A DNA stretch of 64,000 bases. Origin: Paramecium octaurelia. Its lineage: Eukaryota > Ciliophora > Oligohymenophorea > Peniculida > Parameciidae. The notes beneath the pieces were generated by a model. It did not search any database and had not been told where the DNA came from. It saw only the letters and a program-made list of their open reading frames with translations. How positions within the stretch are numbered: the first letter of the stretch is position 1; each line of letters begins with the position of its first letter. Of this stretch, positions 50,983 to 63,304 are shown piece after piece. The DNA lies in contig CAJJDP010000038.1 of the NCBI GenBank assembly GCA_905182995.1, positions 286,352-350,351 on the forward strand. The letters are read 5' to 3'. The position numbers were made by a program, and so were the translations under genes.

Positions 50983-51671
50983 TAAGCAACTTTGTATTTT
51001 ATTATAAATTTGTGTAAGCTAGGAAGTTTACAATTTTCAATATTTTAGCATTCTTCAAATCTTAAATTCGAATGTATGAATAAATTAAGAATTTAAGATC
51101 TTATTGCAATTCAAAATATCAACAAAAAAATATTATTCTAAAATAATACTTTTTATTATTAATTCTGCTTCCAAATTTTATTTCAGAGGATAGACTTTGT
51201 TTATCAAATTAGAATATAAATATAAAGATCATAATAAATAATCTCATTAATAACATGATTAGCCGATTACTCATAATTTTGGTAATGTTACTTGATATAA
51301 TTAATAGAGATCTATAAAATGTCTGTAACTATAGTTCTTTCTGATTTTCTATACTCATCTTCTTATGCGCATAGTAACAATTATATTATATTGTTAAGGA
51401 TGATATTTTCATCGTTTTCTATAATTAAATTTAAATGTTTGCTATTCATGAGGTAATAATTCCATTTTACTTGGATTTGAGCTTGTTATACATTTTAAAT
51501 ATTTCTTTAACGAAAATTGATTTGGAATTGTTTTTATTTATAAAATGAAATTGAACCTGATATTCTCTTGAAAAAGTATTTAGTTATAAATGTTTTATTA
51601 TAGTTTTAATGAAATGAAATTTAATGAATTTTGCTGCTATTATATTATAATAAGTATATTGATTTTAAAAT
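50983..51671. other. Intergenic, doubtful fragments
   Basis: 689 bp. Near 51257 a frame begins like a signal peptide (MISRLLIILVMLLDIINRD) but stops after 29 residues and could not be extended. Otherwise AT-rich with nothing supportable. Confidence 0.35.
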
Positions 51672-52661
51672 ATGCAGTCAGAGTCAGTAAGACAGAAGGC
51701 TATCAGATATATTAATGAACTATAGACAGAAGACGATGATTAGTTTCTTCCATATAAATAAGAAAGAGATCATGTTGGATTATTATTGAATACCAATAGA
51801 AAATCAAAATCTACCAACTAATTGAACACCAGGGCTAGAATCAAACATATTTATAGTTTGGCTTCAATCACAAAACAATAACCGTCTTAATCAACTAAAT
51901 AAAATGCTGTTTCTAACCATAAAAAAGAAAGCAGTGCTCATAATTTAGATTTATCCCTTCTTGTCAACTTATAACCTCCATCAACAGAAGAACAAGCCAA
52001 AGCTAAGCAATATAAAGAGATGATGGAAAAGAAAGCTCTTTTAGAAATGTATGAGAAGAAAAAAGATAGTAAAGCTATGAGTCCTGTTTTAGAACAGATG
52101 ATTGAAAAACTCAATTCAAGTATAACGCAAGATAAATTTATTTGGAAGATGAGCAATGTGGACAAGGGTAAGAATCTTGGCTATTTGTTTCATGAATCAA
52201 AATTAAGAAAACACAATCACAAAATTTAGAAGTTGCAGCCATCTCTCCCTAATTATGAACCAAATTACTAAGCGATACTACCGAAATCAATATCAATTCT
52301 TATTAAACCTAGTGAGAAACCTTCTTATTCTCAACAAATCTAAGAATTTATAAGAAAAAACCAGTTAGATAAGGAATCATCTAAACAACCCTAGACTACA
52401 ATTTCTAAAAAGGATAATACTCTTGAAAAAATGTATAGCGTCATATAGAATCAAATTACAAGAGAGGTTAACTAATCGCTTATATCAAATCCTCAATCGA
52501 TGAATCCGTTGGAAGAGTTTAGTGCTAAACCTATTGAGGATACTTATATTCAACAATTTCATTTGCAAGTAAAATAAAAAATGAAGGAAACCAATAGGGC
52601 CAGGAAGAATATACAGAATAAAATACAAGAGTTTGATTCTTATTTATAGAAACATAATTGA
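51672..52661 (+). CDS. Unknown protein, intronless
   Basis: A 329-residue frame without introns from ATG 51672 (MQSESVRQKAIRYINELQTE) to TGA 52659-52661. It is Q/K/S-rich with a central helical part (KALLEMYEKKKDSKAMSPVL; WKMSNVDKGKNLGYLFHESK) and a C-terminal coil (KMKETNRARKNIQNKIQEFD). No known domain; it looks like a structural or scaffold protein. Confidence 0.7.
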
Positions 52662-52803
52662 TATCAAATATGACTCTTATTAGCTAAGTTTCTTTGATCA
52701 ATAAATCGATAGACATTTTTATTTTCTTTATAATAAAGTTTAAAGCACTTTCAAATTTTATTTCTTAAATATCACTTTTTATACATATAATTTATTAAGT
52801 AGA

Positions 52804-53488
52804 ATGTCAGAGGAAGAATCTGATTAAGTCTTTGAAGAGGGACCATCAAAGAAATGTAATTGTAAAAACTCAAAATGCATAAAACTCTATTGTGAATGTT
52901 ATCAAAACAAAGTATTTTGTGATAATAATTGTCATTGTCATAATTGCTTTAATAATTCATCAAATGCTGTAACATTCAAATAATAGGATAGAAATAAAGA
53001 TAAAAGGCCATGTAATACACATTAGAAAAAAACCCAAGTGCCTTTTAACCCAAGATTAGCACTTCTGATTCAAAGCCAGATCCATTAAATTTTGGAAAGC
53101 ACAACAAGGGTTGTCAATGTAAGAAGAGCGGTTGTATGAAAAAATATTGCGAATGCTTTCAAGCTAAGGTGCCGTGCTCAGATTAATGCAAATGCATCGA
53201 ATGCAGAAATTATGGGTTCTTAACTAAAGAACATTTTATAAGGGCAACTAGAGGCGATGAGGATGATTTTTTATGTAAGACACTTTAAGTTAATTAGATC
53301 AATTGCTATTGACTAAGGACTAAGATCATTTATAATCAGTGCTTTCATATAAAAAACCATTATTTGAGCAAAAAGAAATTGAAGATGTTAGTAATTAAAT
53401 AAAAAAAATTATCTCAAATAATGAATCAGATCCTATAGATCCTATACTTGATGTTTTTATTAAATTACTAAAAAACGCCTCTGATTGA
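52804..53488 (+). CDS. LIN54/tesmin-type CRC-domain DNA-binding protein, frameshifted
   Basis: Two cysteine-rich CXC motifs: [20 protein letters not shown] with CHCHNC, and [20 protein letters not shown] with [14 protein letters not shown]. Between them the conserved linker should read NP..F.PKI; here PFNPRLA is followed in the next frame by PKIS. This indicates one missing base in the CCC run at 53049-53051. After the second motif a 23-nt intron (GTAAGA...AATTAG) leads to a helical tail ending at TGA 53486-53488. CRC proteins bind CHR-type promoter elements and act in cell-cycle or developmental transcription. Intact length would be about 220 residues. Confidence 0.82.
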
Positions 53489-54314
53489 TACACATTAATA
53501 AATCTATACAGTTTTCATATTTATAACAATTCCTTCCATGCTTCATAAATTTAAATACAATTCAAAATTATATATTTTAATTAATACTTCAAAACTCTAT
53601 ATACTCATTTAAAGTCCACCTGAATATTGTGAAATTATAATAACAGTTCAGATTTTAGAGAGTGAGAAAGAGGGGTGGGAAAAAAATTGATAATGGATAA
53701 TTATTTAATGATAATAGAAAATTTTTTTCTTCAAAGAAATATAAAGATATACTCTTTTCTTTAAATTTTGTATTAATAGTAATTTTATGATTTGAAACAC
53801 TGTTGTGAATTCAACTAGAAATTTCATAGAGTTTGATCAAAAAAGACATAATTTTAATACTTATATCTTGCCCAGCATTAACCTTTTGAAATTGTCCAGA
53901 ATATACATACAGAAATAACAATCAATCGAAAAATAGATTGATAAATACTCATATATTTATATAATAGCATGTTATATTCGTTATTAATCCTAAATCAATG
54001 ATATAAATGCAATCATATTTTTATGAATTATAAACTTATGTAAATTTCAGATCCATTATTCATTTTTCAAATGCAAGTACTGATGCACAATCAAAACGTT
54101 ACTGATTTTGAATAGTCTTGAAATCAAATATAGAACTCTAAATTTTTTGTATAATGGTTATTAACATCTTAATATATTTATATAATTGAAAAAGACAAAA
54201 TTTATAAATTCTTAAGAAATATGTTCTATTTGTACTAAGACAATCAGTTATCATTTAAACAAATTTGACGAATTAATATATTAGGTTTAAAATACATTAT
54301 GTTTATTTATAGAT
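53489..54314. other. Long convergent intergenic region
   Basis: 826 bp between two stop codons. AT-rich, many short poly-A/T runs, no protein-like frame or RNA gene I can support. It is among the longest gene-free stretches of the window. Confidence 0.4.
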
Positions 54315-57300
54315 TCATTATATATTATTCTCACAATTTATTATTTCTTCTAATAAATTTACTAAAATTTTGTTATAATCTCTGTTTTCTATATTGTATG
54401 CATTTAATCCCAATTTTAATAATTAAATTAGCCATTTACTAACAATTTTCTATTGTAAATTAATCTTTAAAATTGGAAACACATTTTCCATAAATAAAAC
54501 TTAAGACTTGCTTATGATAACTTAGGATTCTGTATATCTTAGTTATTCTAAGCTCCCATTCAAAGTTTCAAGTTTATAAACAGGTATCTATAATCCATTG
54601 TATCCATCAGTAAACCTTTGAATTAATTGTTCAATAAAATCTAATGGTTAGGATGTAAGTTAAACAATTACTTTTGCTGAAATAAATTCTTAATTAATAA
54701 AACTTAATTAGTTAGTTATACTCTGATTATCAGATAGCTCATCTAGCTCTTCAGGTCCATTCTTTGCTCTATTCCATTGCATAGCCCATTATTCTAGAAA
54801 GTATCTCATATAGAAATGAGTATTAAATTTCTTACACTTTTAATATTGTTCATTGAATATTGTTAAAATTTATTCCTTATTTTATTAGGATATTGAATTT
54901 TTATATTGAATAGCTTACACCTCTAGTATTTCTAAACATTTTTATTGAATTGATTATTTAGAAGTGCATTCATAAGCATTAATTTTAAAGCTAAACTTCT
55001 TTGGTCGTATGTCCTCCTTTAAGAGCTCATCCAAAGGCTTTTGAAAATCTTCATCTAAATTAAAAGCCTCAAATAATTCATTAGGAGAACATTGTTATAA
55101 AAGGTGCTATATTTATTCAATCACAACAAGCCAATTTTCTTCAGTAAAGGATTAGCCTCCTTGCTTAACAATTGTTTTTAGAGAATCTAGACATAAAGTT
55201 GAAAGAAACTTAAAATAAATTAAAAATATTACATCTTAGGTTTACAACACCAGCTAAATATATATATCAATTAAGTCATTTAAGCAAGGTTACATTTATT
55301 AGATATAAAGGACTACTAAATCAGTGAATAAATTAAAAGTCATTTTATAAGCTGAGATTACTTACTATTTAGTTTAAGATTGTTTTATGAATTACATCTT
55401 AGAAAATTAAATCTCATCAAATAATGGCTTGATCACACCTCTCAAAATCATCTTCCAAAATTCATTGGATTATTATGCCCCATGGATTTTCAACAATTCA
55501 AATAAGGTGCTGACACTTTATTGTTGTACAACTACTCTATCATCACTATATAATACAGAGAGAGCAGATAAAACTGGAATCCATAATTAATCTAAATATT
55601 TGTTATCATTCTTTTTAATCAAAACAATGTGATCAACTAATATTTTCAAATATTTGATTGCATTTGTGACTATACTAACATCTTTATTTTTAGTCAATTT
55701 TATGAGGGCTTAAATTAGTTCCATAAAAATCTCAGAATAAACCTATTAATTGCCCACATCTTCCATTATTTTATCTGTAATCTACACACATAATCTAACC
55801 AATTACTATTGATCATCTTACAGAGCTTGATTAATTATACTCATAATAATCTTCCATCCACTTTTAATTGAATTGAAACAAATATTTGTAATCATACACA
55901 TACAAGATAATAAATACTCTCTCAATTAAGTCTTATGCATCTATTAAGCCTAAGTGTGGCTAAATATTTATTCAAATGGTAACAGAAATTCCTTTTGGAA
56001 ATGATAATTTGTCAGTTCAGGTTATTACAAGAATTTACAACTTAATTACTTTAATTAATCAATTGCATATATTGCAAGGTCTACGTTTTTAAGACATCCC
56101 ACTTCAAGGAAATGCTCTCTCATGATTTCCCACATTCTAGACCAAATAATTTTAATTCTATTCATATTAAAATCAGCCACCTCAATTACTCTACTCAATA
56201 AGAATACTCTATTGTATTTAATTTCCTCTTTTGATAACTCACATAAAGCACTGATAAATTCTAAAATAGAGTTGGAATCCAAATTGATTGAACTATTAAA
56301 TATTTTATCAATCTAATCATATTGTATTTATTAAAACAATCTTTCAATACTAATCATGTCTTCTTAATTATAATTCTCTTTGTAAGGTGAGTCAACCTTT
56401 ATTTTCTTTACAACCTAATGTAACTATTCCAATCTTGAAATTAGTAACAATACTAGCTTCCAACTTTTACGTAAATATTATCCTGATTATAGACTAACTT
56501 TAATCAAAGTTTGAACACCTAATATTTATTTGTAAGTGCTTGGAATATTCGTACAATATCTATATAAAAAACTTATAAATGTATCCTTCTCTTCATCTAA
56601 ATCGAATCTGCCCATTAATTAAATAAATGCTTGAATTGTTTCGAAACATAATAATATTTATTATTGATCTTCAGTCTATTCTAAAAATACACTTATTGAC
56701 GCAAAAATTACGCTCCAAGTTTATTGTAATAAAGATTTCATATGTTCTATTGTATTTACATAGTAGAATGCATCTTAATTTGGATGCTCTTTAAACCATT
56801 TCTTTAATGCATCTTCTGCCTCCTTAGCTAACATAGCATGTCTTCTTCTTTGATCAACTTAATTTGCTTATTCTAATGCTCTCCTAGCCTATTCTTTTGC
56901 ATGCAAAGCCAAAGGTGTCTTTTAAATCCTTAAATAGAAACCCTACAACAATTCTTAAGGCAAATTTTCCCCATCATTGATTCCTCTAGCTAAATTGTTG
57001 AATTGGGCTAGAGTCATTTTCTCTAGATTTTTCTCATTGTGTAAATCAGTTTACAACATCATCAATAAGTATGAAAGGGTGTAGGCAGCTTATGCCGACT
57101 AATATATTCCAGGGTTATCAACGCAATACTTTGAAGCAAATTTTTCCATTATCCTATCTATTTATTATGATTCTCCAGGTAAAGTGAAGAATTCTAACAT
57201 ATATCTCAAACCTTCATCTACTTATAATCCCTTAAAATTCATAATGTCTACATATAATGAAAACACCTTCTAATCAAATTCATTTGAACTACCAAATAAT

Positions 57301-59258
57301 TCTCCCAGTTTATCTTTATTTAAGTCTCTGTTTTCCCATAGAAACTAAGCAAATAATTTAGGGTCTCTGTTTTCCATATATTAACAAGCTATCAAATGCT
57401 TTATACAGTGTTCAGGTTTAAAATTAAATTTTTGAACAGCCTTATTCATTTCTAATTTCATTTATTTCTACTTCTCAAGTGGATCCTAAGGCAATTACTG
57501 TTATTAGACAATTGAATCATCCAATTCATCAATTGATTGAATTTAAACCACATTTTGAGAATCTTCATATTATTCAGAATATTCTTTTAAACTTCTTACA
57601 TATCCACAATAATTATCTAAACACAAAGCTTTTAGATAAATCTCTTGATTTATAGATATTGAAGCTTAAAATTCTTGCTTACTGAATCTTCCCTGAATAA
57701 TCCGACATTACATGTCTAGAATTTTCTTAAGTAGATTATTCTGACCCACAGAACAATCATAGTTTACAAATATCTCAATTACCACTTTTGGACGAGTTAG
57801 TATTTTATTGAAAACCTTCAAAGTGTATTACTTATGATCAAAAGAACTGTTGCTACTCTCCAAAAATTTAAAATAAACATTTTCAATCAAGGCTTCTAGT
57901 TCTTTTTTCATATGGCTTCTCACTTTCCAGATCAACTAAATGAAAATGTTTAAAGTCAAAATAAGTAGTTGTTTCTCAGCAGATAGAGAATTTTTGAGCA
58001 ATGATTCTAACAACTATTCTTTTAATATTGATATCAATTTAGGTTTATTTTATAATACAACATCGCTCTGAGCTAAAGCCTCGTAGATTAATTCTAAGGA
58101 CAAGACCTTACATTTGATAATCATTTAAGCTAATTATGGATTTTAAGGTTCTTTTTGACTTAATTAGCAAAGCATTTCTAAAATTTCATAAGCATCCTTT
58201 ACATATTATTCGCTAAATGTAGAATGTTAATGAGATTAAGAAAAGTTAAACATTTGATTTAAATGTATATATTTACATTCTTTGCTACAGATGGGTACTT
58301 TTGTCTGTTTACAATATTATGATGCTTGCTTTCTGCAATTAATGCACCAACCAAATTTTCCATTTTTTATGTTCAATTCATTGACTAAATTAATTTAGAT
58401 TTAATTTTTATCAATGGTTACGTTTCTTATATTGGGTTCATGCAAATTCAAATCAATCACCTTCATTTTACTTAAATCATCTAATTGCTTTTCATAAATA
58501 GATCTTCTTTCGCTATAAATTTACACTTCATCAACCATTGATGTTAACTGAGATTTCATATATTATTCAGCATTAACTAAAGCTTTACATTTTCCAAAAA
58601 CTAACTATCCCTAATTAACTTATTATTAAATGGCTAATTAGTATTCCTCTTCTGCAAGAGTGCCATAATCCTCAAGTCTTGCAAAATAAGAGCTAACGAT
58701 TTTCTAGCAAGCCTCTTTACTAATACTTATTATTGCAACTATTTTTGAAACTAATCAAACTATTAATGTTATTGTTTACCTGAATGCAGATTTATTAATA
58801 ATGAAAAAACTCTTGTGACAGCTTCCCCATAAATATAGTGCTTTCTATTAGTCATTATTGCTTGTATAGCTTTTATCATATATATTTAAACAGTCTCCTC
58901 CTTCTCCAATTAAGTTTTCATTACCAACTCTAAAGTTATTTCTATTGCTCTCTTTTCTCCTATGATTTGTTCTCCAGATAAATAACCTGAATCCACAATG
59001 TTCTAAAATAATTAAAAGGAAATACTTTGATATCAAATAATGCCAATTCAATCAATTTAACTTATTTAGATTCAATACAATATTAATACACCTTTATTAA
59101 GTGATTTGCATCATAGTAATCCTTAACCTCTTTTAATAATAAATTAATTTACACTAAGCTTCATCTATGGTCTATTTTAATTCAAACTATTTTTTTGTAA
59201 TTGCCTTTTTGATTTTGTCTAATGACTGATTGATCAAATCACTTAAACTTAATGACAT
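54315..59258 (-). CDS. BIG/Sec7-type ARF guanine-nucleotide exchange factor
   Basis: About 1,600 residues from ATG 59258 (MSLSLSDLINQSLDKIKKAI) to TGA at 54315. A long helical N-terminal region precedes the Sec7 domain at roughly 56,900-57,400: GLRYMLEFFTLPGESQQIDR, IMEKFASKYCVDNPGIYQSA, YAAYTLSYLLMMLQTDLHNE and ARGINDGENLPQELL. The Glu in LPGES is the catalytic glutamic finger. More than 800 residues of helical repeats follow, as in BIG1/2 and yeast Sec7. Several short introns are present but not all were mapped. The protein activates ARF GTPases at the Golgi or trans-Golgi network. Paralogues are common in Paramecium after genome duplications. Confidence 0.88.
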
Positions 59259-59439
59259 TTTTTTTTAAATAAAAAAAATTATAATTCCGTATTTATATTA
59301 TTCAATATAGAAAGTCTCATAACATATAATGAACAAATATGAATTTATGATTTATAATTAAATGATTATCGATAATTATTAAACTCTGCGTTTTGTTTTT
59401 CACTAAAATTATCGATTTTGTATCCAGAAATATTATGCT

Positions 59440-60640
59440 AATTTAGATTTGAAAATATACATTATATAGAATTCCTCCTTAGCATCATTGAACGCTATTA
59501 AATAAGCTCATTGTTTTCATCATCTTCCATTGATATGTATCTTGCATCAAAATTATCTTCATTTTACTAAAATAAAAATATTTAATACATTAGGAATGTA
59601 TGGAGATCTCAATTCTTTATTCAATAATTTTTAACATGAAAAATTCTTAAACCAGGAATACTGTCATAGTTCAAGAGGACCATTAAATTCTTATCGATTT
59701 GCAGATTTGGTTATATAAGCTTTTAAATGTATTGTAAATGATACCCTATTTATAAAATCTGCTGACTCTAATGACAAATTATAGTGCTAAAGTTCATATT
59801 CATAATATCAAAAATTTCAGATCTTTTTTTTGAACTTATTTAGCTAAAATTTGATTTCTAATCTATTTTCTTGAACGACCAGTATAAGGTCTCTAGTTAT
59901 TCATGAACATCGCTTACTTTTCCAAACATATATTCATATCCAATAACTCCAAAAGCAAAGTAATATACAGCAAAAGTAAGGTTCTGTCTACACATTACTT
60001 CAGGGGCTAAGGATATATGTAATGATCATGCCCATATATCCAGGCGTTCCTGACATATCCTATTAATTATAAGGCTTTAAATTTTCTAGCTATTCGAAGA
60101 TCGGTTATTCTGGCATACCCTCATTATCTTCTTAGTTTTGACCATTTTTATCGAGCACTAAATTTTCTGGTTTGATGTCTCTATGTAGACTATTTTTAGA
60201 ATGCATAAATTCTAACCCTAAAAATATACATGCTTTAAAAAATCGTTAAATTCTAACAAATTCATACTTGGTTGATCTTTTGAAAATCTTCTCATTTTAC
60301 CTATATGATATCTTAGTTCTCCTCTTGCATATAATCTAAAACCAAGAAAAGATTATCACGATCTTGAATTGCATAATGGATATTAACTAATAATCTATAT
60401 TTGATTAAATAATTAAGGATGTTTTAGATTACTAAGTATGTTCCTTTCATTCATAACTGAGTTAACACTATTTTTTCAATAAATCTAAACTAAATCAATT
60501 AACATAAAGTGCTTTTGACATTTCTTTCATTGCATATATATAACCATTATTTTTTGTATTCTACCTTCCAAGCTTTACCAAATCCACCAATTCCAAAAAC
60601 AAAAATAAAAATTAAACATTTTCTTTTATACAATTGGCTC
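59440..60640 (-). pseudogene. AGC-family protein kinase pseudogene
   Basis: Kinase blocks appear in order but not in one frame: [154 protein letters not shown] and DNFDARYISM. Damage: an extra base in the A6 run at 60550-60555, DFG replaced by DLR at 60094-60102, a one-base shift after KFK, a 25-nt intron (60007-60031) whose 5' site is GC instead of GT, a shift before SANR, and an in-frame TGA at 59664-59666. Neighbouring GT-AG introns of 25 nt remain recognisable. The HRD motif (60177-60185) survives. Probably a decaying duplicate; boundaries are approximate. Confidence 0.78.
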
Positions 60641-61259
60641 ATTAATATCTAAAAATAACAAAATAGAGTTTAATATCCTTTTCTTCTTCCTCAATAGTCA
60701 AGCAGTAACAAATGCAATTTATTTTGGCTATTATTTTGATATCAAAGACTTCTTCAAATGATTTGCTGATGATTATTGGCTAGATGGTTATGCGAATTTT
60801 ATAAACCATGTATTTAAATCCCTAAAAATTTCCCATATCTATCAGTAAAATGGGGTCGAAATATTGGCTTATTATATAGATTATTGTACAATAAATAGTG
60901 GTGGTTTCATCTGAATTTCTTTAATTGATTTTTTTAAAATTGTTAAATCTTTTAGGATATAATTATCTTATTTAAATTAAACATATTTAGGATTGGTTAG
61001 TATTTACTAAATCAATTTAATTTTGTGTATTTGAACGAATTAATTTCCTCCCAACAAGCCTTTTAGAAATTAACAAAAAAATCCAATAAGCATATTTACA
61101 TTTCTTCTTGTAAATTATGATAAATATGATAGATTTTGTTGTTAATTTTTAGAAGTCAGTATGAATTAATTTTACCTTAATTAGCATCATTAAAAAACTT
61201 AATACGCAAATTAATTCGAGGCAAAAAAGGAATGATGTTTATATTTATAGTTAAAACTA
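60641..61259. other. Possible N-terminal remnant of kinase pseudogene
   Basis: 619 bp. On the minus strand short frames upstream of the kinase remnant read KPPLFI, then after a possible 22-nt intron FRPHFTDRYGKFLGI. This could be a decayed regulatory N-terminus, but no continuous gene can be drawn. Confidence 0.3.
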
Positions 61260-62728
61260 ATGGCTGCAGAATTTGTTATCTAATTTAAACAATTACAAGA
61301 ATCATAATGAATAAGAAACACTACATAAAATCCTCTTTAATAGTAGCCATATAGCTTAACAACAACTAGAAGCATTAGATCGTTTCCTTAAATAAGAAAA
61401 TAGCCTTTGATTTAAATAAAGAATTTACACAAAATAGACAAGCTAAACCAGATGTATCACAACGAGAAAAAAATTTAAAAATCAGATAATCTCTAAGGAA
61501 GAAATTGGAATTTGCAGCAACAGCTAAAATTATCTGAAATTGTGTAAGAATTAGGATTGTATCACAGCTATGATGACAAAAATGATGAAGTGTTCTAACT
61601 TCAGATACAATCAAAAACTACCTCAAATAATTATGCAAAGTTTCTGAAAGAGGCTAGGTTTATCCAATTTCGTTCAATTTGAACATATCTCCAACTGCTT
61701 ATGACAAATAATAAACCAATGATTATTTAATCAGATCGACCATATGATTTCGTTACTTAAAGATTCTGAAGTAAGAGCAACAAGACAAGTTTCATTAAAA
61801 AAAATTTACCCTCAAATCAAGAGTAATATTAATTCAACATCCTTTAGCAACTCAACAATACTCAAAGTTGCTTTATGTAGGGAACATTAGCAAATTAGTT
61901 AAGATGTCAAATAAAAAAGAAAGAGGAAATTATAGATGTCATTTCATCGATTTTTTTCAGTGCTAACGACACAATCAACTGAGTACAACTATACTAGTTT
62001 CTAAGACAGAGAAAAGTGTTGGAAGATGAAAGTGAAATTTTTTCAGAAATTTGTCCTTTCGAGGCTGATTAAAAAGAAACAGAAATATGGTCAAGTTGGA
62101 GTAGTACAGATTTCTCCTATCTCGCCTCAGCTTTTTAACATCTGCTTGTAGAATTAAAAGAACAGAACCAGAATCTGAGAAGGATTGGAGGCAATAGCTA
62201 AGAGATGTCTCTTCAATTCAATAAAAAGACATCAGCAGTAATCCTAATAAAAATCACACCAAACTAAAAGAAACTATGATAAATTTTCATCTTTGCAGAG
62301 AAAGTACGCTTATTCAGAAATAAGTATCAAAGACAATGGTAAAATGAAAGAAAAATATTACTTAGCTTCATCCATGGCACTAAAGGTCTTAGTTTTTTTT
62401 CTATGTATTTAACTGGAGTTTCCCAATTCCCACTTTCTTCCTGACATCAAACCAAGACTACATTTACTCAGATGGCCAGGTAATTAGAGCCATTCCTGCT
62501 AGATACCATTTAAGGGTTCTTAGAAATTTATTTCACTCTTTAAACCTACTCCGAATTCAAGAACAGATTTGAAAGCCATTAACTGGATATTTAGGAAATA
62601 AATCTGCTCAAAGTGTCTATCCAGCTTCTTCATCTATTTACTCCAATATAATAATAAAAAAATAATAATAGTTATAACAATAACCATAATATTCCCCCAT
62701 ATGGAATCTGATATTTTTAGAATTTTGA
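61260..62728 (+). CDS. Unknown Q-rich protein, exons unresolved
   Basis: ATG 61260 (MAAEF) followed by a 25-nt intron (GTTATC...TACAAG) gives NHNEQETLHKILFNSSHIAQ. Further protein-like blocks appear in different frames: DLNKEFTQNRQAKPDVSQRE, QRKVLEDESEIFSEICPFEA, RTEPESEKDWRQQLRDVSSI, QMARQLEPFLLDTIQGFLEI and GYLGNKSAQSVYPASSSIYS with a Gln-rich end near 62650-62690. I could not join them all with plausible introns, so the gene may be real with several introns, or frameshifted. No domain recognised. Confidence 0.4.
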
Positions 62729-63304
62729 TTCGCAACTTTATAACAATTCATGATTTTCTACCTAACAAAACTAAAGTAAGAGGCGATCTATCACAAATTT
62801 ATTCATTTAAGCGGTTTTCGATTTACATAACTTCTGAACTTGTTTAACTCTCTAATCACTTATTAACCTTATTGTAATTAGAAATTATTAATTTATCAAA
62901 ATACTCTCTTTGAAAAAATTATAAAAGTCTCAACAAATTCCCAAAATATTATATAAAATAATTTCGATTTTTATGAAATCCATCTTTCTCTATTCTCAAA
63001 TTTGATTAATTTTTTATCAAAATCTTGATGATAGATTTATTATATCTTTTAAATTATAATGAGTTTCAAGATATAAAGAGTAACAATAACAACCCACACA
63101 AGAATTGAAATTTTATAAACTTAAAAAACAAAACAATTAGGAATATTTTAATATTTTATAATTATTAAATTGAATTGAAAAAGTAATAATAATTAGGAGC
63201 TAAATATTGGTAGAATAAGAAAAATTATTCAATTGTGGTTGCAATAAATATATCATATTGTGAACATAAACTCACTTGTTTATTTTAGTTCTTAAATTTT
63301 AAGT
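62729..63304. other. Intergenic, no gene seen
   Basis: 576 bp, AT-rich, between a plus-strand gene and the 3' end of a minus-strand gene. Nothing recognised. Confidence 0.4.
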
